Assembly: GCA_037013495.1 (NCBI GenBank)
Contig: CM072801.1
Span: 34,150,001 to 34,214,000, forward strand
Source of the DNA: Hippophae tibetana
Lineage: Eukaryota; Streptophyta; Magnoliopsida; Rosales; Elaeagnaceae
Direction of reading: 5' to 3'
Length of the DNA stretch: 64,000 bases
Shown here: positions 11,812 through 24,475 of the stretch, one piece after another
Numbering within the stretch: the stretch's first letter is position 1
Layout: every line of letters begins with the position of its first letter
The notes under the pieces: model-generated
Told to the model about the DNA's origin: nothing
Seen by the model: only the letters and a program-made list of their open reading frames with translations
The model's database searches: none
Made by a program: the position numbers and the translations under genes

Positions 11812-13989
11812 GACCAAAACTTTTGACTATGGTATCGTAAGGACTATTATAATATATCAAATTTAAGCTCTTACAGATTCACACAATTAGTGTTAGCCTC
11901 ACTAAGGAACCTGAATTATGTACCCAAATCCATCATTTACATCACTTACCTAGGGTTTTAGGTTTTTCTCCCAAATTTCCGTTTTACTTAGTTTTAATTT
12001 TATTCAATAGAACTGTAAAGGAGATATTTGTGCCGACCAGGGGTTCTTTATATATGTGTTCAATAAATCTCTATTTTTCAAAAAAAAATAGGAGAATAGT
12101 AAAAGAGAGCAGCAACTGTTGAAATTTTCAAAAAAAAAAACATTTGATAAATTCTACTTTTAACTTTATACGACTATAACTTTTGACTCAGGTATCGTAA
12201 CGAAAATTATAATATATCAAATCGAAGCTCTTATCGATTCACACAATTATTTCTGGCCTCACTTTGGAACGTGAATTATATACCCAAATTCCATCATTTA
12301 CATCACTAACCAAGGGTTTTAGCTTTTTCACGCAAATTTTCGTTTTACTCACTTTCGATTTTATTCAATAGAGCTCTAAAGGAGATATTTGTTCCGACCA
12401 AGGTTTCATTATTTATGTGTTCCATAAATCTATATTCTTCGAAAAGGAAATAGGAGAATAGAAAAAGAAAGGAGCAACTGTTGAAATTTTCAATAAAACA
12501 AAACATTTGATAAATCGAACTTTCAACTTTATACGACCAAAACTTTTGACTATGGTATCGTAAGGACTATTATAATATATCAAATTTAAGCTCTTATCGA
12601 TTCACACAATTAGTGTTAGCGTCACTAAGGAACTTTAAATATGTACCCAAATCCATCATTTACATCACCTACCTAGGGTTTTAGGTTTTTCTCCCAAATT
12701 TCCGTTTTACTTATTTTTGATTTTATTCAATAGAAGTGTGAAGGAGATATTTGTGCAGACCAGGGGTTCTTTATATATGTGTTCAATAAATCTCTATTTT
12801 TTGAAAAAAAAAATAGTAGAAGGGTAAAAGAAAGGAGCAATTGTTGAAATTTTCAAAAAAAACAAAATATTTGTAAATTCTACTTTCAAATTTATACGAC
12901 TATAACTTTTGACTCGGGTATCATAACGAAAATTATAATATATCAAATCGAAGCTCTTATCGATTCACACAATTATTTCTTGCCTCACTATGGAACCTGA
13001 ATTATATACCCAAGTTACATCATTTACATCACTAACCAAGGGTTTTAGCTTTTTCTCGCAAATTTCCGTTTTACTTACTTTCGATTTTATTCAATAGAGC
13101 CCTAAAGGAGATATTTGTTCCGATCAAGGTTTCATTATTTATGTGGTCCATAAATCTATAATCTTCGAAAATGAAATAGGAGAATAGAAAAAGAAAGGAG
13201 CATCTATTGAAATTTTCTATAAAACAAAACATTTACTAAATCGAACTTTCAACTTTATACGACCAAAACTTTTGACTATGGTATCGTAAGGACTATTATA
13301 ATATATCAAATTTAAGCTCTTATCGATTCACACAATTAGTGTTAGCCTCGCTAAGGAACCTAAATTATGTACCCAAATCTATCATTTACATCACTTACCT
13401 AGGTTTTTAGGTTTTTCTCCCAAATTTTCGTTTTACTTAGTTTTGATTTTAATCAATAGAACTGTAAAGGAGATATTTGTGCCGACCAGGGGTTCTTTAT
13501 ATATGTGTTCAATAAATCTCTATTTTTCGAAAAAAAAATAGGAGAATAGTAAAAGAAAGGAGCAACTGTTGAAATTTTCAAAAAAAAAAACAAAACATTT
13601 GATAAATTCTACTTTTAACTTTATACGACTATAACTTTTGACTCGGGTATCGTAACGAAAATTATAATATATCAAATCGAAGCTCTTATCGATTCACACA
13701 ATTATTTCTGGCCTCACTTTGGAACCTGAATTATATACCCAAATTCCATCATTTACATCACTAACCAAGGGTTTTACCTTTTTCTAGCAAATTTCCGTTT
13801 TACTTACCTTCCATTTTATTCAATAGAGCTCTAAAGGATATATTTGTTCCGACCAAGGTTTCTTTATTTATGTGTTCAATAAATCTATATTCTTCGAAAA
13901 GGAAATAGGAGAATAGAAAAAGAAAGGAGCAACTGTTGAAATTTTCAATAAAACAAAACATTTGATAAATCGAACTTTCAACTTTATAC
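11812..13989 (+). repeat. Hexamer HOR, copy 6 (diverged subtype)
   Basis: Marker at 13122. Carries variants absent from copies 1-5 but shared with copy 7: 'tttttcacgcaaatt' (12,325), 'cttatttttgatt' (12,711), 'cccaagttacatc' (13,010), 'agagccctaaagg' (13,097) and 'caaatctatcatt' (13,376). Its last B unit reverts to ordinary bases ('catcactaacc', 'gttgaaattttc'). Copies 6 and 7 therefore form a sub-lineage at the right edge of the young block. Confidence 0.88.
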
Positions 13990-15885
13990 GACCAAAACTT
14001 TTGCCTATGGTATCGTAAGGACTATTATAATATATCAAATTTAAGCTCTTACAGATTCACACAATTAGTGTTAGCCTCGCTAAGGAACCTGAATTATGTA
14101 CCCAAATCCATCATTTACATAACTTACCTAGGGTTTTAGGTTTTTCTCCCAAATTTCCGTTTTACTTAGTTTTAATTTTATTCAATAGAACTGTAAAGGA
14201 GATATTTGTGCCGACCAGGGGTTCTTTATATATGTGTTCAATAAATCTCTATTTTTCAAAAAAAAATAGGAGAATAGTAAAAGAGAGCAGCAACTGTTGA
14301 AATTTTCAAAAAAAAAAACATTTGATAAATTCTACTTTTAACTTTATACGACTATAACTTTTGACTCGGGTATCGTAACGAAAATTATAATATATCAAAT
14401 CGAAGCTCTTATCGATTCACACAATTATTTCTGGCCTCACTTTGGAACCTGAATTATATACCCAAATTCCATCATTTACATCAATAACCAAGGGTTTTAG
14501 CTTTTTCACGCAAATTTTCGTTTTACTCACTTTCGATTTTATTCAATAGAGCTCTAAAGGAGATATTTGTTCCGACCAAGGTTTCATTATTTATGTGTTC
14601 CATAAATCTATATTCTTCGAAAAGGAAATAGGAGAATAGAAAAAGAAAGGAGCAACTGTTGATATTTTCAATAAAACAAAACATTTGATAAATCGAACTT
14701 TCAACTTTATACGACCAAAACTTTTGACTATGGTATCGTAAGGACTATTATAATATATCAAATTTAAGCTCTTATCGATTCACACAATTAGTGTTAGCCT
14801 CACTAAGGAACTTTAAATATGTACCCAAATCCATCATTTACATCACCTACCTAGGGTTTTAGGTTTTTCTCCCAAATTTCCGTTTTACTTATTTTTGATT
14901 TTATTCAATAGAAGTGTGAAGGAGATATTTGTGCAGACCAGGGGTTCTTTATATATGTGTTCAATAAATCTCTATTTTTTGAAAAAAAAAATAGTAGAAG
15001 GGTAAAAGAAAGGAGCAATTGTTGAAATTTTCAAAAAAAACAAAATATTTGTAAATTCTACTTTCAAATTTATACGACTATAACTTTTGACTCGGGTATC
15101 ATAACGAAAATTATAATATATCAAATCGAAGCTCTTATCGATTCACACAATTATTTCTTGCCTCACTATGGAACCTGAATTATATACCCAAGTTACATCA
15201 TTTACATCACTAACCAAGGGTTTTAGCTTTTTCTCGCAAATTTCCGTTTTACTTACTTTCGATTTTATTCAATAGAGCCCTAAAGGAGATATTTGTTCCG
15301 ATCAAGGTTTCATTATTTATGTGGTCCATAAATCTATAATCTTCGAAAATGAAATAGGAGAATAGAAAAAGAAAGGAGCATCTATTGAAATTTTCTATAA
15401 AACAAAACATTTACTAAATCGAACTTTCAACTTTATACGACCAAAACTTTTGACTATGGTATCGTAAGGACTATTATAATATATCAAATTTAAGCTCTTA
15501 TCGATTCACACAATTAGTGTTAGCCTCGCTAAGGAACCTAAATTATGTACCCAAATCTATCATTTACATCACTTACCTAGGTTTTTAGGTTTTTCTCCCA
15601 AATTTTCGTTTTACTTAGTTTTGATTTTAATCAATAGAACTGTAAAGGAGATATTTGTGCCGACCAGGGGTTCTTTATATATGTGTTCAATAAATCTCTA
15701 TTTTTCGAAAAAAAAATAGGAGAATAGTAAAAGAAAGGAGCAACTGTTGAAATTTTCAAAAAAAAAAACAAAACATTTGATAAATTCTACTTTTAACTTT
15801 ATACGACTATAACTTTTGACTCGGGTATCGTAACGAAAATTATAATATATCAAATCGAAGCTCTTATCGATTCACACAATTATTT
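13990..15885 (+). repeat. Hexamer HOR, copy 7 (incomplete)
   Basis: Marker 'gatcaagg' at 15300. Shares the copy-6 variants ('tttttcacgc', 'cttatttttg', 'cccaagttac', 'gagccct'). Homology to the hexamer stops at about 15,885, before the sixth unit: the following B unit reads 'cactgtggaacgtgaatt' and 'cgttttagtcactttcg', a different subtype. The expected next marker at about 17,479 is absent. Confidence 0.85.
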
Positions 15886-18066
15886 CTGGCCTCACTGTGG
15901 AACGTGAATTATATACCCAAATTCCATCATTTACATCACTAACCAAGGGTTTTAGCTTTTTCTCGCAAATTTTCGTTTTAGTCACTTTCGATTTTATTGA
16001 ATAGAGCTCTAAAGGAGATATTTGTTCCGACCAAGGTTTCATTATTTATGTGTTCCATAAATCTATATTCTTCGAAAAGGAAATAGGAGAATAGAAAAAG
16101 AAAGGAGCAACTGTTGAAATTTTCAATAAAACAAAACATTTGATAAATCGAACTTTCAACTTTATACGACCAAAACTTTTGCCTATGGTATCGTAAGGAC
16201 TATTATAATATATCAAATTTTAGCTCTTATCGATTCACACAATTAGTGTTAGCCTCGCTAAGGAACCTGAATTATGTACCCAAATCCATCATTTACATAA
16301 CTTACCTAGGGTTTAAGGTTTTTCTCCCAAATTTCCGTTTTACTTAGTTTTAATTTTATTCAATAGAACTGTAAAGGAGATATTTGTGCCGACCAGGGGT
16401 TCTTTATATATGTGTTCAATAAATCTCTATTTTTCGAAACAAAAAATAGGAGAATAGTAAAAGAAAGGAGCAACTGTTGAAATTTTCAAAAAAAAAACAA
16501 AACATTTGATAAATTCTACTTTTAACTTTATACGACTATAACTTTTGACTCGGGTATCGTAACGAAAATTATAATATATCAAATCGAAGCTCTTATCGAT
16601 TCACACAATTATTTCTGGCCTCACTTTGGAACCTGAATTATATACCCAAATTCCATCATTTACATCAATAACCAAGGGTTTTACCTTTTTCTAGCAAATT
16701 TCCGTTTTACTTACCTTCCATTTTATTCAATAGAGCTCTAAAGGATATATTTGTTCCGACCAAGGTTTCTTTATTTATGTGTTCAATAAATCTATATTCT
16801 TCGAAAAGGAAATAGGAGAATAGAAAAAGAAAGGAGCAATTGTTGATATTTTCAATAAAACAAAACATTTAATAAATCGAACTTTCAACTTTATACGACC
16901 AAAACTTTTGACTATGGTACCGTAAGGACTATTATAATATATCAAATTTAAGCTCTTACAGATTCACACAATTAGTGTTAGCCTCACTAAGGAACCTGAA
17001 TTATGTACCCAAATCCATCATTTACATCACTTACCTAGGGTTTTAGGTTTTTCTCCCAAATTTCCGTTTTACTTAGTTTTAATTTTATTCAATAGAACTG
17101 TAAAGGAGATATTTGTGCCGACCAGGGGTTCTTTATATATGTGTTCAATAAATCTCTATTTTTCAAAAAAAAAATCGGAGAATAGTAAAAGAGAGCAGCA
17201 ACTGTTGAAATTTTCAAAAAAAAAACATTTGATAAATTCTACTTTTAACTTTATACGACTATAACTTTTGACTCAGGTATCGTAACGAAAATTATAATAT
17301 ATCAAATCGAAGCTCTTATCGATTCACACAATTATTTCTGGCCTCACTTTGGAACGTGAATTATATACCCAAATTCCATCATTTACATCACTAACAAAGG
17401 GTTTTAGCTTTTTCTCGCAAATTTTCGTTTTACTCACTTTCGATTTTATTCAATAGAGCTCTAAAGGAGATATTTGTTCCGACCAAGGTTTCATTATTTA
17501 TGTGTTCCATAAATCTATATTCTTCGAAAAGGAAATAGGAGAATAGAAAAAGAAAGGAGCAACTGTTGAAATTTTCAATAAAACAAAACATTTGATAAAT
17601 CGAACTTTCAACTTTATACGACCAAAACTTTTGACTATGGTATCGTAAGGACTATTATAATATATCAAATTTAAGCTCTTATCGATTCACACAATTAGTG
17701 TTAGCCTCGCTAAGGAACCTGAATTATGTACCCAAATCCATCATTTACATAACTTACCTAGGGTTTTAGGTTTTTCTCCCAAATTTCCGTTTTACTTAGT
17801 TTTAATTTTATTCAATAGAACTGTAAAGGAGATATTTGTGCCGACCAGTGGTTCTTTATATATGTATTCAATAAATCTCTATTTTTTGAAACAAAAAATA
17901 GGAGAATAGTAAAAGAAAGGAGCAACTGTTGAAATTTTCAAAAAAAAAACAAAACATTTGATAAATTCTACTTTTAACTTTATACGACTATAACTTTTGA
18001 CTCGGGTATCGTAACGAAAATTATAATATATCAAATCGAAGCTCTTATCGATTCACACAATTATTT
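15886..18066 (+). repeat. Hexamer-length block, reshuffled copy 8
   Basis: Still 2,180-2,181 bp to the next equivalent site ('cctcactgtg' at 15,890 and 18,071), so the six-monomer length is kept although several member units differ from copies 1-7. Marked by 'ctcactgtggaacgtg', 'gggtttaaggtttttc' (about 16,311) and 'cgaaacaaaaaatagg'. The marker B unit 'ccgatcaagg' is missing. Confidence 0.8.
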
Positions 18067-19020
18067 CTGGCCTCACTGTGGAACGTGAATTATATACCCA
18101 AATTCCATCATTTACATCACTAACCAAGGGTTTTAGCTTTTTCTCGCAAATTTTCGTTTTAGTCACTTTCGATTTTATTCAATAGAGCTCTAAAGGAGAT
18201 ATTTGTTCCGACCAAGGTTTCATTATTTATGTGTTCCATAAATCTATATTCTTCGAAAAGGAAATAGGAGAATAGAAAAAGAAAGGAGCAACTGTTGAAA
18301 TTTTCAATAAAACAAAACATTTGATAAATCGAACTTTCAACTTTATACGACCAAAACTTTTGACTATGGTATCGTAAGGACTATTATAATATATCAAATT
18401 TTAGCTCTTATCGATTCACACAATTAGTGTTAGCCTCGCTAAGGAACCTGAATTATGTACCCAAATCCATCATTTACATAACTTACCTAGGGTTTAAGGT
18501 TTTTCTCCCAAATTTCCGTTTTACTTAGTTTTAATTTTATTCAATAGAACTGTAAAGGAGATATTTGTGCCGACGAGGGGTTCTTTATATATGTGTTCAA
18601 TAAATCTCTATTTTTCGAAACAAAAAATAGGAGAATAGTAAAAGAAAGGAGCAACTGTTGAAATTTTCAAAAAAAAAACAAAACATTTGATAAATTCTAC
18701 TTTTAACTTTATACGACTATAACTTTTGACTCGGGTATCGTAACGAAAATTATAATATATCAAATCGAAGCTCTTATCGATTCACACAATTATTTCTGGC
18801 CTCACTTTGGAACCTGAATTATATACCCAAATTCCATCATTTACATCAATAACCAAGGGTTTTACCTTTTTCTAGCAAATTTCCGTTTTACTTACCTTCG
18901 ATTTTATTCAATAGAGCTCTAAAGGATATATTTGTTCCGACCAAGGTTTCTTTATTTATGTGTTCAATAAATCTATATTCTTCGAAAAGGAAATAGGAGA
19001 ATAGAAAAAGAAAGGAGCAA
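18067..19020 (+). repeat. Partial copy 9 of the reshuffled hexamer block
   Basis: Repeats copy 8 from 'ctcactgtggaacgtg' (18,072) through 'gggtttaaggtttttc' (about 18,491) to 'aaggatatatttg' (about 18,923), then diverges at 'gttgaaattttc' (copy 8 has 'gttgatattttc'). It runs into the dimer duplication that follows. Confidence 0.75.
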
Positions 19021-20100
19021 TTGTTGAAATTTTCAATAAAACAAAACATTTAATAAATCGAACTTTCAACTTTATACGACCAAAACTTTTGACTATGGTA
19101 TCGTAAGGACTATTATAATAGATCAAATTTAAGCTCTTATAGATTCATATAATCAGTGTTAGCCTCACTAAGGAACCTGAATTATGTACCCCAATCCATC
19201 ATTTACATCATCTACCTAGGGTTTTAGGTTTTTCTCCCAAATTTCAGTTTTACTTAGTTTTAATTTTATTCAATAGAAATGTAAAGGAGATATGTGTGCC
19301 GACCAGGGGTTCTTTATATATGTGTTCAATAAATCTCTATTTTTCGAAAAAAATAGGAGAATAGTAAAAGAGAGGAGCAACTGTTGAAATTTTCAAAAAA
19401 AAAACAAAACATTTGATAAATTCTACTTTTAACTTTATACGACTATAACTTTTGACTCGGGTATCGTAACGAAAATTATAATATATCAAATCGAAGCTCT
19501 TATCGATTCACACAATTATTTCTGGCCTCACTTTGGAACCTGAATTATATACCCAAATTCCATCATTTACATCAATAACCAAGGGTTTTACCTTTTTCTA
19601 GCAAATTTCCGTTTTACTTACCTTCGATTTTATTCAATAGAGCTCTAAAGGATATATTTGTTCCGACCAAGGTTTCTTTATTTATGTGTTCAATAAATCT
19701 ATATTCTTCGAAAAGGAAATAGGAGAATAGAAAAAGAAAGGAGCAATTGTTGAAATTTTCAATAAAACAAAACATTTAATAAATCGAACTTTCAACTTTA
19801 TACGACCAAAAGTTTTGACTATGGTATCGTAAGGACTATTATAATAGATCAAATTTAAGCTCTTATAGATTCATATAATCAGTGTTAGCCTCACTAAGGA
19901 ACCTGAATTATGTACCCCAATCCATCATTTACATCACTTACCTAGGGTTTTAGGTTTTTCTCCCAAATTTCAGTTTTACTTAGTTTTAATTTTATTCAAT
20001 AGAAATGTAAAGGAGATATTTGTGCCGACCAGGGGTTCTTTATATATGTGTTCAATAAATCTCTATTTTTCGAAAAAAATAGGAGAATAGTAAAAGAGAG
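18650..20100 (+). repeat. Tandem duplication of one ~725-bp A/B dimer
   Basis: Two adjacent dimers share rare variants 725 bp apart: 'agctcttatagattcatat' with 'aatcagtgttagcc' (19,132 and 19,857), 'gtaccccaatcc', 'ttcagttttactt' and 'agaaatgtaaagg' (A anchors 19,286 and 20,016). Differences are few: 'atatgtgtgccg' against 'atatttgtgccg', and 'catctacctag' against 'cacttacctag'. This is a recent single-dimer duplication. Confidence 0.85.
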
Positions 20101-20274
20101 GAGCAACTGTTGAAATTTTCAAAAAAAAAAAACAAAACATTTGATAAATTCTACTTTTAACTTTATACGACTATAACTTTTGACTCGGGTATCGTAACGA
20201 AAATTATAATATATCAAATCGAAGCTCTTATCGATTCACACAATTATTTCTGGCCTCACTTTGGAACGTGAATT

Positions 20275-21190
20275 ATATACCCAAATTCCATCATTTACAT
20301 CACTAACCAAGGGTTTTAGCTTTTTCTCGCAAATTTTCGTTTTACTTACTTTCGATATTATTCAATAGAGCTCTAAAGGAGATATTTGTTCCGACCAAGG
20401 TTACATTATTTATGTGTTCCATAAATATATATTCTTTGAAAAGGAAATAGGAGAATAGAAAAAGAAAGGAGCAACTGTTGAAATTTTCAATAAAACAAAA
20501 CATTTGATAAATCGAACTTTCAACTTTATACGACCAAAACTTTTGACTATGGTATCGTAAGGACTGTTATAAGTTATCAAATTTAAGCTCTTATCGATTC
20601 ACACAATTAGTGTTAGCCTCGCTAAGGAACTTGAATTATGTACCCAAATCCATCATTTACATCACTTACCTAGTGTTTTAGGTTTTTCTCCCAAATTTCC
20701 GTTTTACTTAGTTTTGATTTTAATCAATAAAACTGTAAAGGAGATATTTGTGCCGACCAGGGGTTCTTTATATATGTGTTCAATAAATCTCTATTTTTCG
20801 GAAAAAAAATAGGAGAATAGTAAAACAAAGGAGCAACTTTGAAATTTTCAAAAAAGAAACAAAACATTTGATAAATTCTACTTTTAACTTTATACGACTA
20901 TAACTTTTGACCCCGGTATCGTAACGAAAATTATATTATATCAAATCGAAGCTCTTATCAATTCACACAATTATTTCTGGCCTCACTATGGAACCTGAAT
21001 TATGTACCCAAATTCTATCATTTATATCACTAACCAAGGGTTTTAGCTTTTCTCGCAAATTTATGTTATACTTACTTTCGATTTTATTCAATAGAGCTCT
21101 AAAGGAGATATTTGTTCCGACCAAGGTTACATTATTTATGTGTTCCATAAATCTATATTCCTTGAAAAGGAAATAGGAGAATAGAAAAAG
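20275..21190 (+). repeat. 2.5-monomer block, first copy (partner 23,560-24,475)
   Basis: B (20,381), A (20,743), B (21,107) with rare variants 'ttcgatattattc', 'aaggttacattatt', 'ataaatatatattc', 'actgttataagttatc', 'cctagtgttttagg', 'aacaaaggagcaactttg' and 'ttttgaccccgg'. The same series recurs 3,284 bp downstream, nine monomers away. At 21,190 this copy turns into the 'ttacaataaaac ... cattatactacc' subtype while the partner does not. Confidence 0.85.
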
Positions 21191-23559
21191 AAAGGAGCAA
21201 CTGTTGAAATTTTACAATAAAACAAAACATTTAATAAATCGAACTTTCAACATTATACTACCAAAACTTTTGACTATGGTATCGTAAGGACTATTATAAT
21301 ATATCAAATTTAAGCTCTTATCGATTCACACAATTAGTGTTAGCCTCGCTAAGGAACCTGAATTATGTACCCAAATCCATCATTTACATAACTTACCTAG
21401 GGTTTTAGGTTTTTCTCCCAAATTTCCGTTTTACTTAGTTTTAATTTTATTCAATAGAACTGTAAAGGAGATATTTGTGCCGACCAGGGGTTCTTTATAT
21501 ATTTGTTCAATAAATCTCTATTTTTCGAAACAAAAAATAGGAGAATAGTAAAAGAAAGGAGCAACTGTTGAAATTTTCAAAAAAAAAAAAACAAAACATT
21601 TGATAAATTCTACTTTTAAATTTATACGACTATAACTTTTGACTCGGGTATCGTAACGAAAATTATAATATATCAAATCGAAGCTCTTATCGATTCACAC
21701 AATTATTTCTGGCCTCACTTTGGAACCTGAATTATATACCCAAATTCCATCATTTACATCACTAACCAAGGGTTTTAGGTTTTTCTCCCAAATTTCAGTT
21801 TTACTTAGTTTTAATTTTATTCAATAGAAATGTAAAGGAGATATTTGTGCCGACCAGGGGTTCTTTATATATGTGTTCAATAAATCTCTATTTTTCGAAA
21901 AAAAAAATAGGAGAATAGTAAAAGAAAGGAGCAACTGTTGAAATTTTCAAAAAAAAAAAACAAAACTTTTGATAAATTAAACTTTTAACATTATACGACT
22001 ATAACTTTTGACTAAGGTATCGTAATGAAAATTATAATATATCAAATCGAAGCTCTTATCGATTCACACAATTATTTCTGGCCTCACTTTGGAACCTGAA
22101 TTATATACCCAAATTCCATCATTTACATCAATAACCAAGGGTTTTAGCTTTTTCTAGCAAATTTCCGTTTTACTTACTTTCGATATTATTCAATAGAGCT
22201 CTAAAGGAGATATTTGTTCCGACCAAGGATTCATTATTTATGTGGTCCATAAATCTATATTCTTCGAAAAGGAAATAGGAGAATAGAAAAAGAATGGAGC
22301 AACTGTTGAAATTTTCAATAAAACAAAACATTTAATAAATGGAACTTTCAACTTTATACGACCAAATCTTTTGACTATGGTATCGTAAGGACCGTTATAA
22401 GTTATCAAATTTAAGCTCTTATCGATTCACACAATTAGTGTTAGCCTCGCTAAGGAACTTGAATTATGTACCCAAATCCATCATTTACATCACTTACCTA
22501 GTGTTTTAGGTTTTTCTCCCAAATTTCCGTTTTACTTAGTTTTGATTTTAATCAATAGAACTGTAAAGGAGATATTTGTGCCGACCAGGGGTTCTTTATA
22601 TATGTGTTCAATAAATCTCTATTTTTCGGAAAAAAATAGGAGAATAGTAAAACAAAGGAGCAACTTTGAAATTTTCAAAAAAAAACAAAACATTTGATAA
22701 ATTCTACTTTTAACTTTATACGACTATAACTTTTGACTCGGGTATCGTAACGAAAATTATATTATATCAAATCGAAGCTCTTATCAATTCACACAATTAT
22801 TTCTGGCCTCACTATTGAACCTGAATTATGTACCCAAATTCTATCATTTATATCACTAACCAAGGGTTTTAGCTTTTCTCACAAATTTCCGTTTTACTTA
22901 CTTTCGATTTTATTCAATAGAGCTCTAAAGGAGATATTTGTTACGACCAAGGTTTCATTATTTATGAGTTCCATAAATCTATATTCTTCGAAAAGGAAGT
23001 AGGAGAATAGAAAAAGAAAGGAGCAACTGTTGAAATTTTACAATAAAACAAAACATTTAATAAATCGAACTTTCAACATTATACTACCAAAACTTTTGAC
23101 TATGGTATCGTAAGGACTATTATAATATATCAAATTTAAGCTCTTATCGATTCACACAATTAGTGTTAGCCTCGCTAAGGAACCTGAATTATGTACCCAA
23201 ATCCATCATTTACATAACTTACCTAGGGTTTTAGGTTTTTCTCCCAAATTTCCGTTTTACTTAGTTTTAATTTTATTCAATAGAACTGTAAAGGAGATAT
23301 TTGTGCCGACCAGGGGTTCTTTATATATTTGTTCAATAAATCTCTATTTTTCGAAACAAAAAATAGGAGAATAGTAAAAGAAAGGAGCAACTGTTGAAAT
23401 TTTCAAAAAAAAAAAACAAAACATTTGATAAATTCTACTTTTAAATTTATACGACTATAACTTTTGACTCGGGTATCGTAACGAAAATTATAATATATCA
23501 AATCGAAGCTCTTATCGATTCACACAATTATTTCTGGCCTCACTTTGGAACCTGAATTA
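21190..23559 (+). repeat. Mosaic block between the two 2.5-monomer copies
   Basis: Monomer order by anchor: A 21,470, A 21,840, B 22,209, A 22,571, B 22,933, A 23,295. The segment 21,190-21,760 recurs at about 23,015-23,590 (1,826 bp, five monomers; marker 'tatatatttgttcaataaa'). The part from about 21,900 to 23,120 recurs at about 24,813-26,050 (2,913 bp, eight monomers; marker 'caaaacttttgataaatt' at 21,961 and 24,874). Confidence 0.8.
21760..21782 (+). other. A-A register break (junction 1)
   Basis: Upstream the sequence is the stretch that normally leads into B ('tttctggcctcac', 'atatacccaaattcc', 'aaccaagggttttag'). Within 'aagggttttag' it switches to the stretch that leads into A ('gtttttctcccaaattt', 'cttagttttaatt', 'agaaatgtaaagg'). 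A anchors at 21,470 and 21,840 are thus consecutive, with no B between. It is seen once in the window. Confidence 0.92.
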
Positions 23560-24475
23560 TATACCCAAATTCCATCATTTACATCACTAACCAAGGGTTT
23601 TAGCTTTTTCTCGCAAATTTTCGTTTTACTTACTTTCGATATTATTCAATAGAGCTCTAAAGGAGATATTTGTTCCGACCAAGGTTACATTATTTATGTG
23701 TTCCATAAATATATATTCTTTGAAAAGGAAATAGGAGAATAGAAAAAGAAAGGAGCAACTGTTGAAATTTTCAATAAAACAAAACATTTGATAAATCGAA
23801 CTTTCAACTTTATACGACCAAAACTTTTGACTATGGTATCGTAAGGACTGTTATAAGTTATCAAATTTAAGCTCTTATCGATTCACACAATTAGTGTTAG
23901 CCTCGCTAAGGAACTTGAATTATGTACCCAAATCCATCATTTACATCACTTACCTAGTGTTTTAGGTTTTTCTCCCAAATTTCCGTTTTACTTAGTTTTG
24001 ATTTTAATCAATAGAACTGTAAAGGAGATATTTGTGCCGACCAGGGGTTCTTTATATATGTGTTCAATAAATCTCTATTTTTCGGAAAAAAAATAGGAGA
24101 ATAGTAAAACAAAGGAGCAACTTTGAAATTTTCAAAAAAGAAACAAAACATTTGATAAATTCTACTTTTAACTTTATACGACTATAACTTTTGACCCCGG
24201 TATCGTAACGAAAATTATATTATATCAAATCGAAGCTCTTATCAATTCACACAATTATTTCTGGCCTCACTATGGAACCTGAATTATGTACCCAAATTCT
24301 ATCATTTATATCACTAACCAAGGGTTTTAGCTTTTCTCGCAAATTTATGTTTTACTTACTTTCGATTTTATTCAATAGAGCTCTAAAGGAGTTATTTGTT
24401 CCGACCAAGGTTACATTATTTATGTGTTCCATAAATCTATATTCCTTGAAAAGGAAATAGGAGAATAGAAAAAGA
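23560..24475 (+). repeat. 2.5-monomer block, second copy
   Basis: Partner of 20,275-21,190 at +3,284 bp, anchors B 23,665, A 24,027, B 24,391. Same rare variants including 'ttttgaccccgg'. One B unit has 'aaaggagttatttgttcc' where the partner has 'aaaggagatatttgttcc'. After 24,475 it continues with ordinary 'ttcaataaaac'. Confidence 0.85.
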
